Assembly (NCBI RefSeq): GCF_003967555.1
Contig: NZ_BIFS01000001.1
Location: 4,464,001-4,528,000, forward strand
Direction: 5' to 3'
DNA from: Dictyobacter kobayashii
GTDB lineage: Bacteria > Chloroflexota > Ktedonobacteria > Ktedonobacterales > Ktedonobacteraceae
DNA: 64,000 nt
This document shows, piece by piece, positions 46,145 to 55,387 of this stretch (the stretch's first letter is position 1; every line of letters starts with the position of its first letter). The position numbers were made by a program, and so were the translations under genes. The notes under the pieces are model-generated. The model did not search any database, was not told the DNA's origin, and saw only the letters and a list, made by a program, of their open reading frames with translations.

Positions 46145-46193
46145 CAAAAATCCCAGAGCAGGGGCAAATTAGTCTTTTCGCCAATGCTCTGGG
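46145..46193 (-). terminator. Terminator of the small transcript
   Basis: On the minus strand CCCAGAGCA and TGCTCTGGG form the stem, followed by ATTTTTG. Both the small ORF and its promoter lie upstream on the same strand. Confidence 0.75.
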
Positions 46194-46285
46194 GGTGCTG
46201 CACAGACAGGTGTAATGCACTACCTGCCAGTGTGTGTTCTTTTAACCCTCACCAAGCTCCAAAGCCAGGTGCGAGAGAAGGCGAC

Positions 46286-46360
46286 CTAACGGTCAATTCC
46301 TCTCTGCTGGAAGGTGTGGGATTTAACACCGCTGCCTGTGCAGCGAATACGTTCGTCCAT
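46286..46360 (-). CDS. Candidate 24-residue small ORF (leader peptide or small protein)
   Basis: AAAGGAGG sits 9 nt before an ATG, which opens a 24-codon frame beginning MDERIRCTGSGVKSHTF and ending in TAG. A consensus promoter (46388-46417) lies just upstream and a terminator 95 nt downstream. The expression signals are much better than chance would give; the peptide itself matches nothing I know. The roughly 90 nt between stop and terminator can fold (ACTGGCAGGTAGTGC...). It may be a leader of birA, a stand-alone peptide or a structured RNA that happens to hold an ORF. Confidence 0.5.
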   Translation of the reverse strand: MDERIRCTGSGVKSHTFQQRGIDR

Positions 46361-46387
46361 TACACACCACCTCCTTTCGATGACGAT

Positions 46388-46417
46388 ATTGTACCATCGG
46401 TATTTAACTGTTGTCAA
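46388..46417 (-). promoter_or_regulatory. Strong sigma-A promoter of the small transcript
   Basis: On the minus strand TTGACA, 18 nt and TACAAT, giving a start near 46381, about 20 nt before the ATG of the small ORF. Confidence 0.75.
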
Positions 46418-47187
46418 GCTTTATCTCAAAACTCATTCAGGGCATTGTAGAGATCGATACGCACAAATGGCTTGTCATGAGCCTTCATGCTCTACTGTAC
46501 CCTGTGAATATTATGTGAAAATGCATAAGTTTTTGCTCGAAAGATCTATTATTGAAGATTATTTCTGCCGGTGTGTTATCTCGCCTGTGAGCTCGATCTG
46601 CTATCGTGTGAGACACTAGCAGGCTGTTCTGGCTCTTCTGGTAAAGAAAGTGGCACAACAGAACGACCATATGCTATACTAGTGTAAGTAACAGCTAAGA
46701 GGGTAGTGTAGTAAGAAGCTAGTGGCTGTTACATCAGCACTCCATGCCGTCATTGTATCACTGTTGATCTGTTTCAAAGTAGCGCAATCGGCATTCTTTT
46801 CCTCATGATGTGGTCCATTAATGCCGAACAATGCGTCTTTGTACTAACAGGTCATTTTGGATCTAGTTAGCGGTGATAATCGTGATGATTATGGATACTA
46901 TAATCCGGTAACTGCATAAACAGTGCTGTCTGTTCCCAATCTATTCTGTCTGTATGTGTGTGGTTCATCCGAACTCATCTGTATTGGGAAGAGATAGCAA
47001 TCTGTATTCCGACCGACAGTAGCACTTCATGCTTTCCCGTCCGATTGATCGAACCAGGATGTGTGTTCATCTAGGCAATCAGGGCTCAGTGATGGAGACT
47101 GTACTGCTGAACACCGTCGTCGGGTAAAAGTGTCCGGTGCTTCGCCTGGTTGGTAAAGTTGTAGAAGCGAAGGAAGGAGGACTTTTT
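46418..47187. other. Long non-coding stretch
   Basis: No gene recognised. A plus-strand extended -10 (TGCTATACT, 46672-46680) is followed at once by a hairpin GTAACAGC/GCTGTTAC (46687-46732), so a long leader for the small gene at 47188 is possible. A TATAAT sits near 46901. Small frames have no family resemblance. Confidence 0.5.
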
Positions 47188-47376
47188 ATGCAGCAATATG
47201 TGGATCTGCTCATCGATGCCCTCCTGGATGAGGGTTTTACTGTAGACGAAGCTCAGCGGCTCATTCAACTCCAACAGGAGTATGAGGAGCGCAAGGCAAC
47301 TGAAGAGACAAATCATCATCGTTTTGTACGCTGGCTTGTAGAACATGGCGGTTTAGTGAGTGGTAGTAGTGTCTGA
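47188..47376 (+). CDS. Small hypothetical protein (62 aa)
   Basis: The start at 47188 has GGAGG 7 nt upstream. The product (MQQYVDLLIDALLDEGFTV...) is highly charged and mostly helical, with an amphipathic first helix and LIQLQQEYEERKATEE resembling a short coiled coil. There is no membrane span or known motif. It precedes the sugar nucleotidyltransferase gene by about 160 nt on the same strand. Confidence 0.65.
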   Translation: MQQYVDLLIDALLDEGFTVDEAQRLIQLQQEYEERKATEETNHHRFVRWLVEHGGLVSGSSV

Positions 47377-47534
47377 TATTAACGCGAAAAGTGACCTTGC
47401 GGCGCTCTTCGTGGATGTTGTACAATAAAACTAGCGGAGCAGATGGGACGGCGTGGCATTGCTACGCCGTCCTTGTATTTCCAATAACAACTCGGGTGAC
47501 TATGCAAGTCGCCCTTGATTCAAGGGAGGCCTCT

Positions 47535-50034
47535 ATGAAAGCGGTTGTAATGGCCGGAGGGGAAGGATCGAGGCTACGACCATTGACGATTCGACGGCCA
47601 AAGCCAATGGTTCCGATCGTAGGCAAACCTGTGATGGAACATATACTTAACCTGTTGAAGCGTCATGGCATCACCGAGGTCGTCGTCACGGTTCAGTATC
47701 TGGCGAGCAACATTGAAGACTACTTTGGCAATGGTTCGCAGTTAGGAATGCGTATTACCTACTCCCGGGAAGACGTGCCTCTGGGTACAGCCGGTAGTGT
47801 GAAAAATGCCGAAGATCAATTGACTGAGCCTTTCCTCGTAATTAGTGGGGATGCCCTTACTGATTACGATTTGACTGAACTGATTAAATATCACAACGAA
47901 AAGAAATCTCTCGCTACTCTCCTCCTTGCCCATGTGCACAATCCTCTGGAATATGGTGTTATTATCACGAACGAAGAAGGTCATATCACGCAATTCCTGG
48001 AGAAACCAAGCTGGGGCGAGGTGTTTAGCGATACTATTAATACGGGCATTTATGTCCTTGACCCCAAGGTATTTACCTACTTTGAGCGCGATAAGCAGTT
48101 CGACTTCAGCCAGGAACTTTTCCCGATGATGTTGAAGCAGGGCGATCCTATCTATGGCTATGTGGCCCCTGAGGGCTACTGGTGTGATGTCGGTAGCCTG
48201 AGCGAGTATATGCGCGCTAACGCGGATATGCTACAGCATAACGTTAATCTGGAGATACCGGCCAAAAATATTGGTAACAATATCTGGTGCGAAGAGGGCG
48301 TTGAGATAGATGAGGATGCCCAGCTCTATGGTCCTGTCTATCTGGGTCGTGATTGTAAGGTGCGCGCTGGCGCTATTATCCATGGTCCAAGCATGATTGG
48401 TAGCTATTCGATCGTGGATGAGCGGGCCCAGGTGGATCGCAGTATTGTCTGGAATAATTCGTACATCGGCGATCGCGCCGAACTGCGGGAGCCATCGTTG
48501 GTTCTTCCTCAAATATCAAGAGTAAAGCGGTGATGTTTGAGGGATCTGTTATCGGCGATAACTCGATTATCCAGGATGGCGCGATTATCCAACCAAATGT
48601 CAAGATCTGGCCTGATAAAGAGGTTGAGGCAGGAGCTGTGGTCAATACCAGTATCATCTGGGGATCACAGGGTCGGCGCGGTCTCTTTAGTCGCTATGGC
48701 GTAACTGGCCTGGTGAATGTGGATCTGACACCAGAGTTTGCCACCAAGCTGGGTGCGGCCTATGGCGGTATCCTTCCTAAGGGCTCTGTGGTCTGCTTGA
48801 ATCGCGATACCCATCGTACGTCACGGATGATTAAGCGTGGCATTAACGCTGGCCTACCATCCGCGGGTATCGATGTGCATGATATTAACCAGGTACCTTT
48901 GCCGGTGGCACGCTACTTTATTCGTACCACTGAAGCAGCTGGTGGTGTCCATGTCAGTACGTCTCCTGTAGATCAACGTGTCGTGGAAATTAAAATTTTT
49001 GATCAAAATGGCCTGGATATTAATAAAACTACTGAGCGCAAGATTGAAAATTTGTACTTCCGTGAAGATTTCCGTCGTGTCTATCTCGATGATATTGGTG
49101 CAATTGACGTTTTAAGCAATACTGATGTGATTGGCCATTACCTGGAAGGCTTTAATCATGCAGTGGATTATGAGACTGTACGTAAGCGTAAGTTCCAGCT
49201 GGTAGTTGACTATGCCACGGTAGTACCGTTGAGATGTTGTCTAAGATTCTCAATGATCTGGGCTGCGAAGTTATTGTGCTCAATTCGGGTGTGGAGGAGG
49301 CCAGTACTTCGCGTACCCCGGATGAATTTAATAAAGATATGCAGCGCCTGGCTACCATTAGTTCGGCTTTGAATACCGATATGGGTATTCGCATTGATCC
49401 CAGTGGCGAGCGCATCTCGGTGGTGGATGATCGCGGCCGTATCCTGGATGGGATGAAGATTCTGGCTGTTATGACCAGTCTCTTCTTACGTCGCCATCGC
49501 AATGGGACTGTGGCCGCGCCGGTTACAGCACCCAGTGCGTTGCAGCATATTGCGCAGCGCTACGAAGGGTATATCCAGCATACTAAAGTGTTGCCACATG
49601 CCTTGATGACGGCGGCTGGCCGCGAGGGCGTGGTTCTGGTCGGCGATGGTAGTGGCCAGTTTGCCTTTCCAGAAATGCATCCTGCTTTTGATGGCATGCT
49701 GGCTATCGCCAAACTGTTGGAATTGCTGGCGACCTTTGATATGCGCCTCTCTGAGGTGGTCGATGATCTGCCTGCTTACTATATGAGTAGCGCGCGTGTG
49801 ACCTGCCCCTGGGAACATAAAGGTAAGGTTATGCGCATTCTCAGTGAGCAGTACCGTGAGCGACGTGCCAAGCCAATCGATGGTATTAAGATCGATCTGG
49901 GCAAGGAGTGGGTGCTGGTCTTACCCGATGCGGATAGTCCATTCTTCCATGTGTTTGCCGAGTCTGTTTCTAATGAGCAGGCGCAAGCTCTGGCGGAAAA
50001 ATATGCCCGTGTTGTCAGTGGCCTGCAACAATAA
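47535..50034 (+). CDS. Mannose-1-phosphate guanylyltransferase/phosphomannomutase fusion, two frameshifts
   Basis: Residues 1-235 form a nucleotidyltransferase (KAVVMAGGEGSRLRPLT, PLGTAGSVKNAEDQL, WCDVGSLSEY). A left-handed beta-helix of hexapeptide repeats follows to about 370, then a phosphohexomutase-like domain to residue 833. The frame breaks at 48487-48489 (one G missing) and 49215-49216 (one C missing); repair gives ELRGAIVGSSS and VDYAHGSTVEML. The mutase active-site serine motif (TASHNP type) is not evident: the corresponding region reads GSVVCLNRDTHRTSRM, so mutase activity is doubtful. Likely makes or senses a nucleotide sugar for glycans. GGGAGG precedes the ATG. Confidence 0.87.
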
Positions 50035-50037
50035 AGC

Positions 50038-50089
50038 GCGACAAAAAAAGGACTGCTTGAGGATCCTCAAGCAGTCCTTTTTTTGTCGC
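50038..50089. terminator. Bidirectional terminator
   Basis: A perfect 52-nt palindrome (GCGACAAAAAAAGGACTGC...) with no unpaired loop in sequence, between converging genes. A and T tracts on both sides. Confidence 0.9.
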
Positions 50090-50094
50090 TCAGC

Positions 50095-51102
50095 TCAGGC
50101 TCTGCTTAAAGTAGCCTCGGCTGCCAGCACAATCTGGGGAGTTCGTAGTTCACTATGCTGGAACTGCATGGCTTTTTGTGGTAACAATTGTGCGATAGCC
50201 TGGCGTATGCCTTCCGATAGGGTGGTGGTTGGTTGCCAGCCTAACAGATGTCGGGCCCGCGTGTTGTCCATAATGATTGAGGGGCTATCAAGGTATGGGC
50301 TGGAGAGATAAATGGGTTCGATATTGCTCTCCTCAATAATCGCTGCCATATGATACAGTTGATTGAGTGTGTATCCCTGCCCTGAACTGATATGGAGGGT
50401 GCGATTTTCTCCGCGCTCAATATTTTTAAGAATTTGCAGGTTGGCCTGGATGACATCATCGATAAAGATGTGATCTCGCATTTCATTTCCGCTGCCACGG
50501 ATAATGGGGCGTTTCTGTTCCATGAGCATACGGATAAAGTAGCTTAATGGATGATGCAGCGTGGTGCTGTTGGTTTCTCCATAGATGTCAGCATAGCGTA
50601 GGATGGTGTGGGTCAGACCGTATTGCTGGGTATAATAGCGGACATACCATTCTCCTGCGACCTTACTGATATCCTGAGCACTTCGTGGGTAGAGCGCCGT
50701 ATCTTCTTGTACCGGCAATTGATCGGCATGGACACGCCCGTACATGCTATTGCCGCCAGAGGCAAAGATAATGCGTCTTACTGAGGCGTTGACACAGCTA
50801 TCCAAGACATTGATCAATCCTCTCACGTGGACATCTGCGTCCGTCAGGGTATGGGCACCCGTTCCTGTTTCGTGCTGTTGAGTTGCGTGGTGGCTAACGA
50901 TATCCGGGCGTTCACATTGCAATAGTTGCTGCAATTTTCCATCACGTATATCGACTTGATAAAAACGTGCTCGTGGATCAACTGCTTCTCGTGAACCTGT
51001 CGCAAGACTGTCAATGACAAAAACGTCGTGCCCTGCGTTAAGATATGCTGCTGTTAGATGGCTTCCGACGAAGCCCGCTCCACCGGTGATAGCTATTTTC
51101 AT
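50095..51102 (-). CDS. NAD-dependent epimerase/dehydratase (extended SDR) with altered YxxxK
   Basis: The N-terminal Rossmann motif is ITGGAGFVGSHL (residues 5-16), followed by the acidic VIDSLATGS, as in UDP-glucose 4-epimerase relatives. In the family the catalytic pair lies in PxSPYGxSK; here the aligned segment is PRSAQDISK, so the Tyr is Gln143 while Lys147 stays. The start at 51102 is set by GGAGAGG upstream; the longer frame to 51264 adds unrelated residues. With the nucleotidyltransferase fusion next door, a nucleotide-sugar role is likely, but ordinary SDR catalysis would need another proton donor. Confidence 0.9.
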   Translation of the reverse strand: MKIAITGGAGFVGSHLTAAYLNAGHDVFVIDSLATGSREAVDPRARFYQVDIRDGKLQQLLQCERPDIVSHHATQQHETGTGAHTLTDADVHVRGLINVLDSCVNASVRRIIFASGGNSMYGRVHADQLPVQEDTALYPRSAQDISKVAGEWYVRYYTQQYGLTHTILRYADIYGETNSTTLHHPLSYFIRMLMEQKRPIIRGSGNEMRDHIFIDDVIQANLQILKNIERGENRTLHISSGQGYTLNQLYHMAAIIEESNIEPIYLSSPYLDSPSIIMDNTRARHLLGWQPTTTLSEGIRQAIAQLLPQKAMQFQHSELRTPQIVLAAEATLSRA

Positions 51103-51395
51103 ACTGGGCCTCTCCATGTATTTTTTAGGCTTATTTTTATTGGCTATGATGCGTTTGAGCGCCGGTGAGAGGCTGATGTGCGACTGGCTCTTTCTTTGTC
51201 TATACTTCCGCAACGTTTGAATGTCTGTCGAAATGACTAAAACTGTTGAAGCATGGACGCGCACAGTGCACAGTGACGAGAGGATGTCTCTCTATACCCC
51301 TCTTCTTTAAGTGTATGCATTTGCCCTATTGACGTCTGCGCATCTGTCATTGGTGATTAGTATATAGAGGTATACTGTTTTAATAAAACAGAGAT

Positions 51396-51459
51396 GAAAA
51401 ACCCGTAGCCGCCTGCATTTTCATGCATCCCTTATGCACACGATAGATAGCTACGGGTT
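51396..51459 (-). terminator. Terminator after the HTH gene
   Basis: AACCCGTAGC and GCTACGGGTT enclose about 40 nt that can form an inner ATGCATG hairpin; TTTTTC follows on the minus strand. Confidence 0.65.
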
Positions 51460-51524
51460 GGAACTGGTTGGTATATGGTGCAAGTAGTTTTTAGTACAGA
51501 GTAGATGAGAAGATGACAAAGGGA

Positions 51525-51728
51525 TTAGACGGCCGGTAATGCACCATCCAGGAGCGTTTCCAGCGTTGATCGTTTGACACGGTAGGCCTGTCGTTTCCCT
51601 CTATGTGGTAACGTAATTGCTTCGAGGGCCCCGCTTTTAATCCAGCGGCGTACCGTGGTATCGTCAACCCGTAAGCGACGCGCCACTTCACGCACAGTTA
51701 ATAGTTCGTCTTTCTTCTCCTCTGCCAT
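51525..51728 (-). CDS. Excisionase/MerR-type helix-turn-helix protein
   Basis: A 67-residue protein whose core LLTVREVARRLRVDDTTVRRWIKSG is the winged-helix DNA-binding domain of the excisionase (MerR-like) family. The following basic wing is LPHRGKRQAYRVKRS. AGGAG lies 8 nt before the ATG at 51728; an in-frame ATG at 51785 with AAGGGG ahead would add 19 residues. No integrase or phage gene is nearby, so it is more likely a small regulator than a true excisionase. Confidence 0.87.
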   Translation of the reverse strand: MAEEKKDELLTVREVARRLRVDDTTVRRWIKSGALEAITLPHRGKRQAYRVKRSTLETLLDGALPAV

Positions 51729-52142
51729 CTTATGCTCTCCTACACCTGGTTGATTTTTGTCTAAAACAACATTACGCTGCGGCATATAGTCCCCTTTGGT
51801 TGTTTATGCAGAATAAGACAGTCTTCATGACATCGTAAAGACCGGTCATGTCACAGGAAGTGCTCTTGCTGGAATTGCTTTATTCTCTGTTTGTGGGCCT
51901 GCGCTCGTCTGCTACGACATGAGCAGGCTACAACACTGCTTGCCAGTTAACTATACTATACATCTCGGCCCAAACATATTAAAATACAGCAAGAGCAAAT
52001 GCCACCCGGTGAGAAAGGTACAGTTTCTATCGATAAGCAGCTAGTTAGCTGGAGCATGTCATCTCATTACCGCGTTTGACCCCAGGGTTTGGAATTAGAT
52101 AAATAGAGAGTAGATGGATTGAAAAAGGAAATGACCATAGAG
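51729..52142. other. Intergenic between divergent HTH gene and polA
   Basis: No gene recognised. It must hold promoters for both sides; TATACTATAC at about 51953 is A/T-rich but lacks a matching -35 box. Confidence 0.45.
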
Positions 52143-55100
52143 ATGAAACGTAAAAAATTAGTTTTAATAGATGGGCATGCTATTATTCACCGCGCTTTTC
52201 ATGCGGTGCCTGAGGATCTTTCTACCCGCGAAGGGGAGCCAGTCAATGCTACCTTCGGCTTTACGTCAATGCTGATGAAGGCATTGCTAGAGGAGAGGCC
52301 CGATTATATCGCTGTGACCTTTGATCGCCCATCACCCACTTTTCGCCACCTGGAATACACTCCTTATAAAGCGCATCGTCCAGCTTTACCTGATAATATG
52401 AAGCCGCAATTTGCTCGCATTCGTGAAGTGGTAGAATCTTTCGGTATCCAGATCTATGAGAAAGATGGTTTTGAGGCGGATGACATCCTGGGTACCTTAT
52501 CAGTACAGGCAAATAAGGGTGGGGTGGATACTATTATTTATACCGGTGATATGGATACGCTCCAACTGGTCAATGAGCATGTATCTGTGAAGGTGGCCAA
52601 GCGTGGCATTACCGATGTGACGGATTATGATGAACACGAGGTCCAGGTGCGCTATGGCTTTGAGCCGAAAAAGCTACCAGATTTTAAGGGTCTGGTGGGA
52701 GATAAATCAGATAATATTCCCGGGGTACCTGGTATTGGTGAGAAGACTGCCAGTCGCCTGATTGGTGAGTATGGGGATTTAGAGGGTATCCTTGCGCACC
52801 TGGATGGTCTGAAGCCTAAAGAGCAGAAATTAATTGGCGCTGCCATTGAGCAGGCACGGCAGAGTAAATATCTGGCGACGATTGTGCTGGATGCTCCCGT
52901 ACAGTTGGAACTGGATGCCTGTAAGATGGTGCATGTGGATGGCGAAAAGGTGATGACCCTTTTCCGCCAATTAGAGTTCCGTACGCTGATTGAGCGTGCC
53001 CTTTCGCTTTTCCAACAACTGGGTGTGACGGTATCTGATACGCATGGTGCCGCCTCTTCATCTTCTGCGGCTGCGGCTCCCTCTCAGACCAGTGACAGTG
53101 AGCCTGCCTTCGCGCCCGGTGAAGATCCACAGTTTGCCCCTCCGATGGGCGTGGTGCCTATTTTGCTTCCTCCTTTGCCTCCTGGTGAGGAGACTGCGGT
53201 CGCGCAGGATGTGCTGGAGCCATTGTCCGTATTGACTCCTGCGCACGAGGCTGCAGCCAGCCAGCCAGCTTCTGTGGCGGTGGCTACTAAAGAAGATCCA
53301 GCTCAACTGAGCCTGTTTGAAGTAGAGACGCCACATGAAGAGGTGGTGCATAAGCTACGTTTACCCGGTATGCCGAGCCCGGGGAGCGCTTTGCTTGAGG
53401 ACCGCGAGGCGGCTAAGCAGACCAATACGCTGATTGTGAATAGTGAAGAGGGGTTGCGCATTCTGGTTAAGAGCCTGGCCGACGCGGGACGCTTTGCTAT
53501 TGATACGGAAACCTCCTCTGATGAGCCACGGCATGCTGATCTGGTAGGTATCTCGCTCTCGATGGCGCCGGGTGAGGCTTATTATCTGCCCGTCGGCCAT
53601 ACAAAAACTGTTGATGGGCAGGAACCAGATACGCAGTTGCCGCGCTCCTATGTGTTAGAGAAGCTGAAGCCGGTCCTGGAAGATGAGCATGTCTTGAAAT
53701 ATATGCATAACGCCAAGTATGATCTGGCCATCTTCTTGCGCTATGGCATTGATATGAAAGGTCTGGCTTTTGATACTATGCTGGGAGCCTACCTGGCCGA
53801 GCCTGGCAGGCGTGGCGTGGGCTTAAAAGATCAGGCCTTCCAGCGGCTGGGTATCGTGATGACCTCTATTAGCGAGTTGATTGGTACTGGCAGTAAAATG
53901 ATCAGTATGGCCCAGGTGCCAGTTCGCAAGGCCGCTGACTATGCCGGGGCCGATGCTGATATGACCTTGCGCCTGGTTGAGCCTATTCAGGAAGAATTGC
54001 AGCAGCATGGTCTAATGGATATGTATCAGCGTATTGAGCTTCCGTTGATCAATGTGTTGATGCAGATGGAGCTGTATGGGGTTGCCCTGGATGTACCCTT
54101 TCTGCGCGAGTTTGGTAAGACGCTTGAGGATCAGTTGGAGGGGCTGGAAAATACCATTTATGAGGCGGTTGGCCATCGTTTTAATATCAATTCAACCAAG
54201 CAATTGGCGGATGTGCTGTTTGTAGAGTTGCAGTTGCCAACCGGTAAGAAAACTAAGACTGGTTTCTCGGTTAGCGCGGATGTAATTGAAAATCTACGCG
54301 GTAAACATGAGGTTGTGGATTACCTGCTCGAGTATCGCCAGCTTAGCAAGCTCAAATCTACCTATGTCGATGGCCTGTTAACGCTGATGGAGCCACATAG
54401 TGGGCGTGTGCATACGTCTTTTAATCAGACTATCGCTTCCAGCGGCCGCCTCTCTTCCAGCAATCCAAATCTCCAGAATATCCCGGTGCGTACCGAGCTT
54501 GGTCGTCAGATTCGTCGCGCATTCATTGCTGATCCTAGTTATGTCTTGCTGACGGCTGATTATTCGCAGTTTGAGTTACGTATTCTGGCCCATATTACGC
54601 ATGAGCCTCGTTTGGTGGAAGCTTTTAGCCATAATGAAGATATTCATACGATTACCGCCTCCACCCTGTTCGCCGTGCCTGTTGAGCAGGTGACGAAGGA
54701 TCAGCGTCGGCTGGCCAAGACCGTCGTCTATGCGGTGTTGTATGGGCAGTCGGCCTATGGTCTGGCTAATGTCACTGGCATGTCTACCTCCGAGGCTGCT
54801 GAGTTTATCAAGCACTATCATGAAATATTCCCCAATGTTAAAGTGTATGTGGATAGCACTTTGCAGCAGGCAAAGACGCAGGGCTATGTTAACACGCTCT
54901 ATGGGCGCAAGCGTTTCTTCCCCGACATGCACGCCCTCTCGCATACGGAGCGCCAGGCTCTTGAGCGTGAGGCCATCAACATGCCAATTCAAGGCACCAA
55001 TGCGGACCTCATTAAAATTGCCATGATTCGACTACACCATGCCCTCAAAGAGAAACGCATGAAGACGCGTATGATTCTCCAGGTGCACGATGAACTGGTC

Positions 55101-55241
55101 TTTGAGGTCCCGGTCGAGGAACTTGAGCGCGTCCGTATTATGATCCGTGAGATGATGGAAGGGGTGGCTACCCTGGATGTTCCTATTAAAGTGGAGATGA
55201 AAATGGGCAAAAATTGGTACGAAGCCGAACCCATGGTCTAA
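52143..55241 (+). CDS. polA: DNA polymerase I with all three domains
   Basis: Residues 1-285 form the 5'-3' exonuclease (LVLIDGHAIIHRAFHAV, GDKSDNIPGVPGIGEKTA). A roughly 120-residue Ala/Pro/Ser-rich linker follows, making the protein about 1,030 residues against 928 in E. coli. The proofreading domain is intact: DTE in FAIDTETSS, NAKYD and YAGADAD. The polymerase domain shows DYSQFELRILAH and QVHDELVFEVP. The O-helix reads RRLAKTVVYAVLYG, placing Tyr at the position of E. coli Phe762 and Ala at the next Gly. Start uncertain: ATG 52143, ATG 52131 and TTG 52119 are all in frame. Confidence 0.97.
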   Translation: MKRKKLVLIDGHAIIHRAFHAVPEDLSTREGEPVNATFGFTSMLMKALLEERPDYIAVTFDRPSPTFRHLEYTPYKAHRPALPDNMKPQFARIREVVESFGIQIYEKDGFEADDILGTLSVQANKGGVDTIIYTGDMDTLQLVNEHVSVKVAKRGITDVTDYDEHEVQVRYGFEPKKLPDFKGLVGDKSDNIPGVPGIGEKTASRLIGEYGDLEGILAHLDGLKPKEQKLIGAAIEQARQSKYLATIVLDAPVQLELDACKMVHVDGEKVMTLFRQLEFRTLIERALSLFQQLGVTVSDTHGAASSSSAAAAPSQTSDSEPAFAPGEDPQFAPPMGVVPILLPPLPPGEETAVAQDVLEPLSVLTPAHEAAASQPASVAVATKEDPAQLSLFEVETPHEEVVHKLRLPGMPSPGSALLEDREAAKQTNTLIVNSEEGLRILVKSLADAGRFAIDTETSSDEPRHADLVGISLSMAPGEAYYLPVGHTKTVDGQEPDTQLPRSYVLEKLKPVLEDEHVLKYMHNAKYDLAIFLRYGIDMKGLAFDTMLGAYLAEPGRRGVGLKDQAFQRLGIVMTSISELIGTGSKMISMAQVPVRKAADYAGADADMTLRLVEPIQEELQQHGLMDMYQRIELPLINVLMQMELYGVALDVPFLREFGKTLEDQLEGLENTIYEAVGHRFNINSTKQLADVLFVELQLPTGKKTKTGFSVSADVIENLRGKHEVVDYLLEYRQLSKLKSTYVDGLLTLMEPHSGRVHTSFNQTIASSGRLSSSNPNLQNIPVRTELGRQIRRAFIADPSYVLLTADYSQFELRILAHITHEPRLVEAFSHNEDIHTITASTLFAVPVEQVTKDQRRLAKTVVYAVLYGQSAYGLANVTGMSTSEAAEFIKHYHEIFPNVKVYVDSTLQQAKTQGYVNTLYGRKRFFPDMHALSHTERQALEREAINMPIQGTNADLIKIAMIRLHHALKEKRMKTRMILQVHDELVFEVPVEELERVRIMIREMMEGVATLDVPIKVEMKMGKNWYEAEPMV

Positions 55242-55254
55242 AGGAGAGTTGCCA

Positions 55255-55281
55255 GCGCCCCTGAGGGGGCGCTTTTTTTCT
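55255..55281 (+). terminator. Terminator after polA
   Basis: AGCGCCCC...GGGGCGCT followed by a run of T residues. Confidence 0.92.
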
Positions 55282-55387
55282 TTCAGGCTCGTGGCGGCAA
55301 AGTTGGTAATCGCATGGTATAACATAGGTAGGTGGTGGGAAATATCACTGTTCACTGTTATATTATCTGGGACGAGGAGTTTGGACC

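Noticed and set aside
46124..46450. 108-codon plus-strand frame in the region upstream of birA
   Set aside because: Low-plausibility composition and no ribosome site; the opposite strand has a coherent promoter, ribosome site and terminator.
47040..47062. GATCGAACC as part of a tRNA T-arm
   Set aside because: The flanking bases do not form a T-stem and no acceptor or anticodon arm could be built on either strand.
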